A stretch of 13,168 bases of DNA from contig CAKVEY010000028.1 in NCBI GenBank assembly GCA_934746185.1, positions 1 to 13,168 of the forward strand, in the 5' to 3' direction. Under the pieces are notes generated by a model. That model was not told where the DNA came from. It did no database searches and was given only the letters and a program-made list of their open reading frames with translations. The position numbers and the translations under genes were made by a program. Source of the stretch: an uncultured Clostridia bacterium. GTDB taxonomy: Bacteria; Bacillota; Clostridia; Christensenellales; UBA1242. Below are positions 1 to 6,012 of the stretch, one piece after another (the stretch's first letter is position 1; each line of letters starts with the position of its first letter).

Positions 1-54
1 ATATCAGTGCAATAACTATTATTAGTTTATTCTTTTTTGAAATTCTTGTCAATA

Positions 55-80
55 AAAAAACTACACTTAGGTAGTTTTTT
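55..80 (-). terminator. Rho-independent terminator of the 79-687 gene
   Basis: A perfect 10-bp inverted repeat (AAAAAACTAC / GTAGTTTTTT) with a 6-nt loop overlaps the stop codon of the leftward gene. Read leftward it ends in a run of seven T. It could also work for rightward transcripts, since T's lie on both sides. Confidence 0.75.
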
Positions 81-687
81 ATGTCTCTTTTTCTGGAATA
101 ATCGTATTTAAACAATCATATGCCCCACAGGACACATCTATAACATAAACTTTATTATTTTTCTTATAATATATTTTAACAATTCTATCATCAATTTCTT
201 CTGCAGATGATTTAATTTTTTTCCCTCCTAACATTGCTCCTGCACCACCAGCAAGAAGTCCACCTAGAAAAGCACCTCCAACACTTACCTCACTTTTTAC
301 GTTAGTTACATAGTGCTTTTGCCCCATCAGTTTAAATTTTAAAATGTCTTCATATAATATTTTAATACAACCTAAACATTCATAATCTATCAACTTTAAA
401 ATTTGATACGCATTTTCATCTGAAACAAAAAATAATAATCCCGTTTTTGTTTGTAACATTTTATATTTTATTGTTTCCTTCACATCTTGCCCAACCATCT
501 TTTTATATAACTCTTTAGAATTATCATTATATATTAATAAAACATTATAAGATGGATTATAATCATATTTATTAAATTTACATCTTATTCTTTCTATATA
601 ATCTTTGCTTTTTGATTTTTGATACATTACAACAAAAATTACTGAGCCAATCGCCCCTAATATGAAAATTATTATTAAAACGCCCAT
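79..687 (-). CDS. Membrane-anchored protein of unknown function with glycine-zipper-like segment
   Basis: A 202-residue protein I do not recognise. Residues 2-21 form a hydrophobic membrane anchor (GVLIIIFILGAIGSVIFVV), followed by a basic stretch, so the rest is probably cytoplasmic. Residues 137-156 are a Gly/Ala/Leu-rich segment (GGAFLGGLLAGGAGAMLGG) that looks like a glycine zipper and could insert in or lie on a membrane. C-terminal cysteines occur at 187 and 192. The start is the ATG at 685-687, preceded by AAGGAGATAAGT; an upstream in-frame GTG at 712-714 would place the Shine-Dalgarno inside the gene and is rejected. It is transcribed divergently from the XRE regulator at 765 and shares its operator region, so it is probably that regulator's target. 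Function is unknown; a stress- or toxin-like membrane role is only a guess from the context. Confidence 0.8.
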   Translation of the reverse strand: MGVLIIIFILGAIGSVIFVVMYQKSKSKDYIERIRCKFNKYDYNPSYNVLLIYNDNSKELYKKMVGQDVKETIKYKMLQTKTGLLFFVSDENAYQILKLIDYECLGCIKILYEDILKFKLMGQKHYVTNVKSEVSVGGAFLGGLLAGGAGAMLGGKKIKSSAEEIDDRIVKIYYKKNNKVYVIDVSCGAYDCLNTIIPEKET

Positions 688-704
688 ACTTATCTCCTTT
701 TTGT

Positions 705-734
705 ATTTTATCACAATTTGAGATATTTTGTCAA
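705..734 (-). promoter_or_regulatory. Leftward promoter of the 79-687 gene
   Basis: On the minus strand a consensus -35 TTGACA (729-734) is followed after 18 bp by -10 TAAAAT (705-710), extended by a TGn just upstream. It lies directly before the AAGGAG site and ATG of the leftward gene. An operator-like palindrome (710-724) sits between the two boxes. Confidence 0.75.
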
Positions 735-750
735 CATCTCATATTGAGAT
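710..750. promoter_or_regulatory. Pair of matching operators in the divergent promoter region
   Basis: Two sites share the format ATCNCA-N3-TGAGAT: 736-750 (ATCTCATATTGAGAT, perfect 6-bp arms) and 710-724 (ATCACAATTTGAGAT, one arm mismatch). Centres are 26 bp apart. Each lies between the -35 and -10 of one of the two divergent promoters. The likely binder is the XRE protein encoded at 765-962 (inference). Confidence 0.65.
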
Positions 751-758
751 TTTATAAT
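728..758 (+). promoter_or_regulatory. Rightward promoter of the XRE gene, overlapping the leftward promoter
   Basis: TATAAT at 753-758 is a perfect -10. The best -35 is TTGTCA at 728-733 with a long 19-bp spacer, overlapping the leftward -35 on the other strand. Expected transcription start is around 764-766, on the ATG at 765, which predicts a leaderless or nearly leaderless mRNA. Confidence 0.6.
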
Positions 759-764
759 TATTTT

Positions 765-962
765 ATGAATTACAATTTAAAATTAAAAGAATTAAGAGAA
801 GAAAGTGGGTATTCGCAAAAATTTATAGCAAATTATCTTCATATAAAACAAAACACCTATTCACAATATGAAAATAATAAAAGGCAAATTCCTTTAGAAT
901 GCCTTATAGCATTAAAAAATTTATATAATATTTCTATTGATTATTTGTTAGGTTTAGAATAA
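765..962 (+). CDS. Small XRE-family HTH transcriptional regulator
   Basis: A 65-residue protein consisting almost entirely of one Cro/C1-type helix-turn-helix domain. The pattern is typical: LKELREESGYSQKFIANYL, then the recognition-helix region (IKQNTYSQYENNKRQIP), ending in ISIDYLLGLE. There is no sensor or oligomerisation domain. I chose the ATG at 765 over the in-frame TTG at 744, because 744 lies inside the operator and upstream of the -10 box. No Shine-Dalgarno precedes 765; with the -10 at 753-758, translation is probably from a leaderless message. It probably represses itself and the divergent membrane-protein gene through the two ATCTCA-N3-TGAGAT sites. The family call is sure; the regulon is inference. 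Confidence 0.85.
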   Translation: MNYNLKLKELREESGYSQKFIANYLHIKQNTYSQYENNKRQIPLECLIALKNLYNISIDYLLGLE

Positions 963-990
963 AAAATTTCCAAATTAACTTGGAAATTTT
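963..990. terminator. Bidirectional terminator between the XRE gene and ileS
   Basis: An 11-bp perfect stem (AAAATTTCCAA / TTGGAAATTTT) with a 6-nt loop lies between two convergent genes. T-rich runs follow in both directions, so it can end the XRE transcript and the ileS transcript. Confidence 0.85.
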
Positions 991-992
991 TA

Positions 993-3900
993 TTATTTTC
1001 TTGAAATTTTAAGTGTTAAATCTTTTTCGTTTACTTTAAATGTTGTTGAGTATTCAGGTTTAGTTAATATTTTATTTTCAACAGACAATGTTTCTTCCAT
1101 TATTTGTGGCATAAACTTATCTATTACTTTTTGCATATCTTTATCAACAGATGTTAAATCTATAACAATTCGGTCTTCAATTTTAAAATCTGCATCTTTT
1201 CTTGCAACTTGAACTTGTCTTGTAATTTCTCTATAATAACCTTCTTCCAATAAATCTTGTGTTAATGTTATATCTAGCGCAACAACATTATTATTTTCTA
1301 TTGCAATAGCAAATTCTTGTTTTGGTAAATATTTTAAATTAAAAATGTTTCCATTTTGAGTTTTTAATCCGTTTAATGTAACTGTATTTTTTGTTTCAAA
1401 CTCATTACAATATGACTTCATTTCTTCTTCGCTTGCATTTTTTAGGGTTTGTTGATAAATAGGCACTTCTTTACCTAAAACTTTTCCAGCTTCTTTAAAG
1501 TTTAATGATAATTCCTTTGTATTGAATTTATCATTAGTTTTTTCAAATTCAATATTTTTAATATTTAATTCATCTTTAACAATATCTTCTAAACTTAAAA
1601 TTGCGTTCTTATATTCATCGTTTACTACTAAATACATTGTTGATAGTGGTTGTTTAACTTTTATTTTATGTTCGTTACGAAGTTTACTACCAAGATAAAT
1701 AATTTCTCTTGCTTTTTCAATATTATTAACTAATTTTTCAAAGCCGAAACTTTGAAGCACTGGAAAATCTGTTAAATGAACACTTTTTACTTCGTTTGGT
1801 TCAATTTCTAATACTAAATTGTTCCAAATATAATCAGTTATAAAAGGTAAAATTGGTGACATAACTTTAATAATGTTTTTAATTGCAAAATATAAAGTAT
1901 AATATGCATCTATATCACTTTCCCAAAATCTTTTACGATTTGAACGAATATAGAAATTTGAAATATCATCAACCAAAGTTTCAAAATCTTTTACAACATT
2001 GTATGCTTTATTCTCTAAATAGTTTCTATCGCTATTTCGAGTAAATTCGGTGATTTTTTCAAGTAACCATTTATCAGTTAGTGGAATATTATCTAAATTG
2101 ATTTTATAATCTTTTAAGTTTGGATTATCAATAACAGCATAAGTATTAAAGAAAACATAGATATTCCAAAAAGCTAGTAATTGTTTTCTTACATCTTCAA
2201 GTAAGCCATAGCCAAAACGCATATCGTTTACCGGATTTGCACTTGCGTACAAATATCTAATTGCTTCTGCTCCAACTTCATCTGCAACTTTATCAGCATC
2301 TAAACTGTTTCCACCACTTTTATGGAATTCTTCACCATTTTCATCTTTAACATATTGATATGTTACTATCTTTTTATATGGTGCTTTTCCTGTTATAATA
2401 ACACTCATAACTAAAAGTGAATAGAACCATAGTTTTATTTGTTCAATCATTTCGCAAACATAATCACTTGGGAAGTTATTATTGAAATATTCTCTATCTG
2501 TAAAATATTTTTTAGTAGAAAATGGCGTAATTCCAGCATCTAGCCAGCAATCGCCAACTTCTGGGATACGAGACAATACTTCACCACAATCACATTTAAT
2601 TTTAATTTCGTCTATATAAGGTCGATGCAAATGTGGAAGTTTATCTACTAAACTTGGGTCAACTGCTTTTTGTTTTAATTCTTCAATACTACCTACTACG
2701 TGAATTTTTCCACAAGAGCAAGGATAAATAGGAAGTGGAAGACCATAGAAACGCGAACGAGAAATATTCCAGTCGCCCATATTGTTTAACCAGTCTTGCA
2801 TACGTTTTTTAGCATAAGCAGGTTGAAATTCAACATCGTCTATTGCTTTCAAAAGCATTGGTCTTACTTCGTCCATTTTAATATACCAAGTTGGAATTAA
2901 TTTTGTTACTAAATCTGTTTTACATCGCCAGCAATGTGGATAACTATGTTTATATTTATGAGTATAAAATAATTTGTTATCTTGTTTTAAACGATTTACA
3001 ACATCATCTACAACATCGATTGTTTTTTTGCCTGCAATAAAACCACAATTATCTAATAAAACACCTTGTTCATTAATAGGACAAATTTGTGGCATATCAT
3101 ATTTTAAACCTAAGTCAAAATCTTCTGCACCACAGCCCGGAGCAATATGAACAACGCACGCACCTTCACCTGCTAAAACTTGATCCCAAGGATAAATTTT
3201 ATGTGTAAATTGTTGCATTTCAAGTTCTGGGAACATTGTTTCATATTCAAGTCCTACTAATTTATCACCTGTAAATTCTTCTAAAATTGTATAATCTTTT
3301 GATTTTAAAATATTTAAACTATCTTTACCAAATACTAGTTTTTCTCCGTTATACTCAACTTTAACATAAGTCAATTCTGGATTAACAGCAAGAGCAACAT
3401 TTGCACATAATGTCCAAGGAGTTGTTGTCCAACCTACCATTTTAAAATCTTTGTTTTTAACTGGAACTTTAAAGAATATTGCAGTATGAGTAAGTTCAGC
3501 ATAACTACCATTTAATTCGTGGTCCGAAATACTTGTTCCACATCGTGGACACCACCAAATAGGACGATTTTTCTTAACTAACCAATTTTTTTCATTGCAA
3601 AGTTTTAAAAAATACCAAATTGAAGTAATATTTTCGTCAGTATTAGTAAAATATGAATTGTCCCAGTCCATAAACTGACCCATTCTAATACTTTCGTTAG
3701 TTATTTCGTTAGCATAAAATTTTACTCTTTCAATACACTTTTCAGTAAATTTGTCCATTCCATACTTTAAAATTTCAGGTTTTCCGTTTAATCCTAAGGC
3801 TTTTTCAACATTTACTTCAACCCACATACCTTGTGCGTCAAAACCATTTTGATACTGTTGACTTTCGCCTTTTAAAGCGTGATATTTTATGGTAATATCT

Positions 3901-4094
3901 TTTAAAACTCTACCCCAAAAGTGATGAACACCAGCACGGTTATTCGCCGTCATAGGTCCATCTAAAAACTTAAATCTTTTATCACTATCTTTGTTTTTAT
4001 CAACTATTTGATGGAATAAATCTTCGTTTTTCCATTTATCTAACATTGAGTGTTCTAACTTTACAAAATCTAAACTTGCATTTTCTTTTTTCAT
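993..4094 (-). CDS. ileS: Isoleucyl-tRNA synthetase, divergent motif type
   Basis: A class Ia synthetase of 1033 residues that charges tRNA-Ile in the cytoplasm. Visible parts: catalytic N-terminus (DGPMTANN, 45-52), QNGFDAQGMWVEVNVEK (82-98), CP1 editing domain with GWTTTPWTLCANVALAV (221-237) and the VVHIAPGCGAEDF stretch, WLDAG (517-521), and an anticodon-binding C-terminal half. Cysteine pairs 182/185 with 388/391 and 459/461 with 501/503 could bind zinc. The signature motifs are unusual: the HIGH box aligns as GVHH (55-58) and KMSKS as EFHKS (589-593, only the last K and S kept). Length is close to the IleS2/eukaryote-like class rather than the shorter bacterial IleS1. The start has GAAGGG six nt upstream and sits behind its own promoter. 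No T-box leader fits in the short 5' UTR. Product call is firm; kinetic and antibiotic properties are not visible. Confidence 0.93.
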   Translation of the reverse strand: MKKENASLDFVKLEHSMLDKWKNEDLFHQIVDKNKDSDKRFKFLDGPMTANNRAGVHHFWGRVLKDITIKYHALKGESQQYQNGFDAQGMWVEVNVEKALGLNGKPEILKYGMDKFTEKCIERVKFYANEITNESIRMGQFMDWDNSYFTNTDENITSIWYFLKLCNEKNWLVKKNRPIWWCPRCGTSISDHELNGSYAELTHTAIFFKVPVKNKDFKMVGWTTTPWTLCANVALAVNPELTYVKVEYNGEKLVFGKDSLNILKSKDYTILEEFTGDKLVGLEYETMFPELEMQQFTHKIYPWDQVLAGEGACVVHIAPGCGAEDFDLGLKYDMPQICPINEQGVLLDNCGFIAGKKTIDVVDDVVNRLKQDNKLFYTHKYKHSYPHCWRCKTDLVTKLIPTWYIKMDEVRPMLLKAIDDVEFQPAYAKKRMQDWLNNMGDWNISRSRFYGLPLPIYPCSCGKIHVVGSIEELKQKAVDPSLVDKLPHLHRPYIDEIKIKCDCGEVLSRIPEVGDCWLDAGITPFSTKKYFTDREYFNNNFPSDYVCEMIEQIKLWFYSLLVMSVIITGKAPYKKIVTYQYVKDENGEEFHKSGGNSLDADKVADEVGAEAIRYLYASANPVNDMRFGYGLLEDVRKQLLAFWNIYVFFNTYAVIDNPNLKDYKINLDNIPLTDKWLLEKITEFTRNSDRNYLENKAYNVVKDFETLVDDISNFYIRSNRKRFWESDIDAYYTLYFAIKNIIKVMSPILPFITDYIWNNLVLEIEPNEVKSVHLTDFPVLQSFGFEKLVNNIEKAREIIYLGSKLRNEHKIKVKQPLSTMYLVVNDEYKNAILSLEDIVKDELNIKNIEFEKTNDKFNTKELSLNFKEAGKVLGKEVPIYQQTLKNASEEEMKSYCNEFETKNTVTLNGLKTQNGNIFNLKYLPKQEFAIAIENNNVVALDITLTQDLLEEGYYREITRQVQVARKDADFKIEDRIVIDLTSVDKDMQKVIDKFMPQIMEETLSVENKILTKPEYSTTFKVNEKDLTLKISRK

Positions 4095-4125
4095 ACTGCC
4101 CTTCTTTTAAGTAGATTGATAAATT

Positions 4126-4154
4126 ATTATATAAAATATCTATCACATTGTCAA
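4126..4154 (-). promoter_or_regulatory. Consensus promoter of ileS
   Basis: On the minus strand, TTGACA (4149-4154), a 17-bp spacer and TATAAT (4126-4131) form a perfect sigma-A promoter. The predicted start near 4119 gives a 5' UTR of about 25 nt, too short for a T-box riboswitch. Confidence 0.9.
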
Positions 4155-4160
4155 ACAAAA

Positions 4161-4187
4161 TAAAAAAGAGTTAAAATTTAACTCTTT
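4161..4187 (-). terminator. Terminator of the small-gene operon
   Basis: AAAGAGTTA and TAACTCTTT form a 9-bp stem with a 5-nt loop, followed on the minus strand by six T's. It lies four bases after the stop of the 4192-4431 gene and just before the ileS promoter. Confidence 0.8.
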
Positions 4188-4191
4188 AATT

Positions 4192-4431
4192 TTATTCATA
4201 TAATTTATATTTTAAAACTGAAGAACCTTGAGGTTTTTCACTGGTTACACAATTATATTGCGTAATAATATTAGTTTTGGGGTCATAGTATGCAATATTA
4301 ACTTCTCCATTTGGATGTTTCGCAACCATTTTTGTTTTTTCTACGATATGATGTTTAGTTTTAAATAATTCTATAGTTTCTAACGTTGAACCTATAAAAT
4401 ATTCCTTATCCTTTAATATATATTCTTCCAT
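4192..4431 (-). CDS. Small hypothetical protein, last gene of a four-gene operon
   Basis: A 79-residue soluble protein with no recognised family. It has no signal peptide or membrane segment. The middle (VAKHPNGEVNIAYYDPKTNIITQYN) looks like short beta strands joined by Asn/Gly turns, similar in style to the two paralogs at the head of the operon, though no clear alignment is visible. The start ATG follows AGGAGAATAAA, and the TAG stop of the preceding gene forms part of that Shine-Dalgarno (gap 9 nt), suggesting coupled translation. A terminator follows at once. Function is unknown. Confidence 0.75.
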   Translation of the reverse strand: MEEYILKDKEYFIGSTLETIELFKTKHHIVEKTKMVAKHPNGEVNIAYYDPKTNIITQYNCVTSEKPQGSSVLKYKLYE

Positions 4432-4440
4432 TTTATTCTC

Positions 4441-4656
4441 CTAGTCAAGTAAATATTCTTTCTCTTTTCTTTTATCTTCATCTTCATTTTTGTAATCATT
4501 CTCTTGTATTACTTTATTATCATCTGCCGAATAAATAGCATAATTTTGTTGACCACTTGTATGAATAGACTCTATAGCAATATATGCTGCTTCCTGACCT
4601 GGGAATTCTTCTTCAGCCCATTGTTTTAATTCTTTAATTGCCTCTTTTTTACCCAT
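4441..4656 (-). CDS. Small acidic hypothetical protein
   Basis: A 71-residue soluble protein, not recognised. The N-terminal half is a helix-like segment (KEAIKELKQWAEEEF) followed by QEAAYIAIESI. The C-terminus is highly charged (NEDEDKRKEKEY). It is third in the operon: its ATG lies two bases after the stop of the 53-residue gene, with AAAGGAAAAATAATT upstream. Size and charge would suit a small regulator or a protein-binding partner, but nothing in the sequence settles this. Confidence 0.75.
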   Translation of the reverse strand: MGKKEAIKELKQWAEEEFPGQEAAYIAIESIHTSGQQNYAIYSADDNKVIQENDYKNEDEDKRKEKEYLLD

Positions 4657-4658
4657 AA

Positions 4659-4820
4659 TTATTTTTCCTTTAAATTTTCATCCGTTTCTTGTTCTTTTTT
4701 TTCTCTTAAATATATAACATTAATATATGTGCTTCCATTTTCAATTTGATTGATAACTTTCACTATACCATTTTCTTTATCAATTTCAATAATTGAATCT
4801 TCATTTACATATTTTCCCAT
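4659..4820 (-). CDS. 53-residue small protein, paralog of the preceding gene
   Basis: A short ORF starting MGKYVNEDSIIEIDKENG and ending ENLKEK. It fills the gap between two called genes with one base to the upstream stop and two bases to the downstream start, which argues strongly that it is real. Its first 41 residues from the GK align without gaps to residues 26-66 of the 67-residue neighbour (16 identities by eye: GK[FY][IV]NE at the start, LR.KK at the end). It lacks the neighbour's 25-residue N-terminal part. The Shine-Dalgarno is weak (AGAAG), consistent with translational coupling. Function unknown. Confidence 0.7.
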   Translation of the reverse strand: MGKYVNEDSIIEIDKENGIVKVINQIENGSTYINVIYLREKKEQETDENLKEK

Positions 4821-4821
4821 A

Positions 4822-5025
4822 TTAATTCTTCTTATCTCTTAATTTTATAACAACTTTATCAATATGTCCATCAGGATATCTATTAATTAATGATGCTACT
4901 TTGTTTTTTTCATCTTTTATTATTTCAGTATTTTCATTAATGAACTTGCCATTCTCGTCATAACGAAGACAATCAAAAATATCTTGTTCTTTCGCATTTA
5001 ATTTTTTATTTTTAACCATCACCAT
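4822..5025 (-). CDS. Small hypothetical protein, first gene of the operon
   Basis: A 67-residue soluble, charged protein of unknown family. Residues 1-25 include a helix-like stretch (NAKEQDIFDCLRYDENG), and residues 26-66 form the module shared with the next gene (GKFINENTEI ... VVIKLRDKK). The ATG at 5023-5025 follows AAGGAAGGTAA; a second ATG two codons later is also possible. It is preceded by a plausible AT-rich promoter and followed by three small genes with gaps of 1, 2 and 9 nt, so this is one transcription unit ending at the terminator at 4161. Confidence 0.75.
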   Translation of the reverse strand: MVMVKNKKLNAKEQDIFDCLRYDENGKFINENTEIIKDEKNKVASLINRYPDGHIDKVVIKLRDKKN

Positions 5026-5044
5026 TTACCTTCCTTTTTAATAA

Positions 5045-5073
5045 TATTATTAAAAAAAAAATAAAAAAGTCAA
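5045..5073 (-). promoter_or_regulatory. Probable promoter of the small-gene operon
   Basis: Minus-strand TTGACT (5068-5073) is followed after 17 bp by ATAATA (5045-5050), or after 18 bp by TAATAT. A 22-bp perfect AT-only palindrome (5035-5056) overlaps the -10; it may be an operator or simply low-complexity sequence. Confidence 0.45.
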
Positions 5074-5137
5074 ATAAATAACATAATTTTTAAAAAAAAT
5101 TTATTATTAATAGTTTAATGCGCATATTTTATAAATT

Positions 5138-5195
5138 AAATCTTGTAGGTAAAACATTGAAAGTTTTTCTATTTACGGCTACCCAAGGCACTTAA
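5138..5195. other. Possible structured RNA or attenuator in the 204-bp gap 5026-5229
   Basis: This gap has no ORF, yet 5138-5195 is less AT-rich than its surroundings and can fold. GTAG and GTAAA on the left pair with TTTAC and CTAC on the right, with a GAAA/TTTTC stem inside, and CTTG/CAAG could close the outside. I match it to no known RNA family. Strand is undecided. Confidence 0.25.
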
Positions 5196-5229
5196 ACAAA
5201 ACATAATTTTATAACTTCAATCAGCAAAA

Positions 5230-5646
5230 TTACATTCTGTCAAAATTAACAAGTTTTTCTCCAAACAAGAAAGCGAACACTCCTAAATAAATAGGCATAA
5301 AGCTTAAACTAATATTAATAAAGTAAGTGATTTCTACGCTAGTTATTGCCTTAAAAGTAACCCCCTGCATAAAGAAAACATCTACTGCCATAACAACACA
5401 TAATAATGTTAAAATAAAGAATATAATTCCCGAAATAAACTTCCAATTTTTGTTGATTGTGCAAATAATATCAAAAGCCAAATTTAAAATAAGTATTCCA
5501 GCCCAAATATAATAAATAATTTTTACATATAAAAGCATATTGCTAAAAGAAACTCTTAAAATAAAAAATACGCACGCCACTATGGCTAGGCCTATTAAAG
5601 TAAAATATGCCATATTTAATAAAATTCTTCTTTGATTATTCTCCAT
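5230..5646 (-). CDS. Four-helix integral membrane protein
   Basis: A 138-residue protein that is almost wholly hydrophobic, with four probable membrane spans. They start near NMAYFTLIGLAIVACVFFIL, LLYVKIIYYIWAGILILNLAF, FISGIIFFILTLLCVVMAV and ISLSFMPIYLGVFAFLFG. The N-terminus MENNQRR is short and hydrophilic, and the C-terminus is KLVNFDRM. I place the start at 5644-5646 because AAAGGGGG lies just upstream. A longer in-frame reading from 5781 would run into the tRNA-Asn promoter and has no ribosome binding site. No catalytic motif is seen, and no family is recognised. It stands alone, separated from the operon at 5025 by 204 bp. Confidence 0.75.
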   Translation of the reverse strand: MENNQRRILLNMAYFTLIGLAIVACVFFILRVSFSNMLLYVKIIYYIWAGILILNLAFDIICTINKNWKFISGIIFFILTLLCVVMAVDVFFMQGVTFKAITSVEITYFINISLSFMPIYLGVFAFLFGEKLVNFDRM

Positions 5647-5774
5647 AATTCCCCCTTTTAATATATTTTGTGACAAAATTTCAACTTTATACACTAAAAA
5701 GACACATAGAAAAATATTTAAGAATAGAATATCTAAAAATAAAATAAAAATTTTAAAAAAATTAATAAAAATTG

Positions 5775-5803
5775 TTGACAAACATTTGTTTTAGTGCTAA
5801 AAT
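5775..5803 (+). promoter_or_regulatory. Promoter of tRNA-Asn
   Basis: TTGACA (5775-5780), a 17-bp spacer, and TAAAAT (5798-5803) with an extended TGC just before it. The predicted start at about 5810 is 13 nt before the mature tRNA. Confidence 0.85.
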
Positions 5804-5822
5804 AAACTCGTTTAATAAATAT

Positions 5823-5897
<75 letters not shown>

Positions 5898-5907
5898 TCA
5901 TTCCTAG

Positions 5908-5958
5908 ATATAGTGCTGTTTTTAGTAATTACATACTAAATATAGCACTATATTTTTT
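5908..5958 (+). terminator. Long hairpin with T-tract after tRNA-Asn
   Basis: ATATAGTGCT (5908-5917) pairs with AGCACTATAT (5944-5953), and TTTAGTA (5921-5927) with TACTAAA (5934-5940). One wobble, one extra pair and one mismatch join them, giving a stem of about 20 bp with a 6-nt loop. T5953-T5958 follow, so it suits termination of the tRNA transcript. It lies on the element side, so the element supplies this terminator. It could also be an Int/Xis binding site. Confidence 0.7.
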
Positions 5959-5970
5959 ATAGTTATTAAA

Positions 5971-5994
5971 AAATGGGGTACTAAATGGGGTACT
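5971..5994. repeat. 12-bp tandem direct repeat, probable integrase arm-type sites
   Basis: AAATGGGGTACT occurs twice in immediate succession and is followed by AAAA. The embedded word TACTAAA also occurs in the hairpin at 5934-5940. Short direct repeats between the tRNA and int are the expected place and form for arm-type sites bound by the N-terminal domain of tyrosine integrases. Confidence 0.6.
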
Positions 5995-6012
5995 AAAAGA
6001 ATTTATAAATTA

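Noticed and set aside
993..4094. ileS as a decayed pseudogene because of its odd HIGH/KMSKS motifs
   Set aside because: The 1033-codon frame is intact, other conserved blocks are kept, and it has a perfect promoter and terminator.
5327..5512. 61-residue ORF on the plus strand inside the four-helix membrane protein
   Set aside because: Antisense shadow of a well-supported gene, with no ribosome binding site and low-complexity translation.
5971..5994. CRISPR array start
   Set aside because: Only two adjacent 12-bp units without spacers, and no cas gene; arm-type sites fit better.
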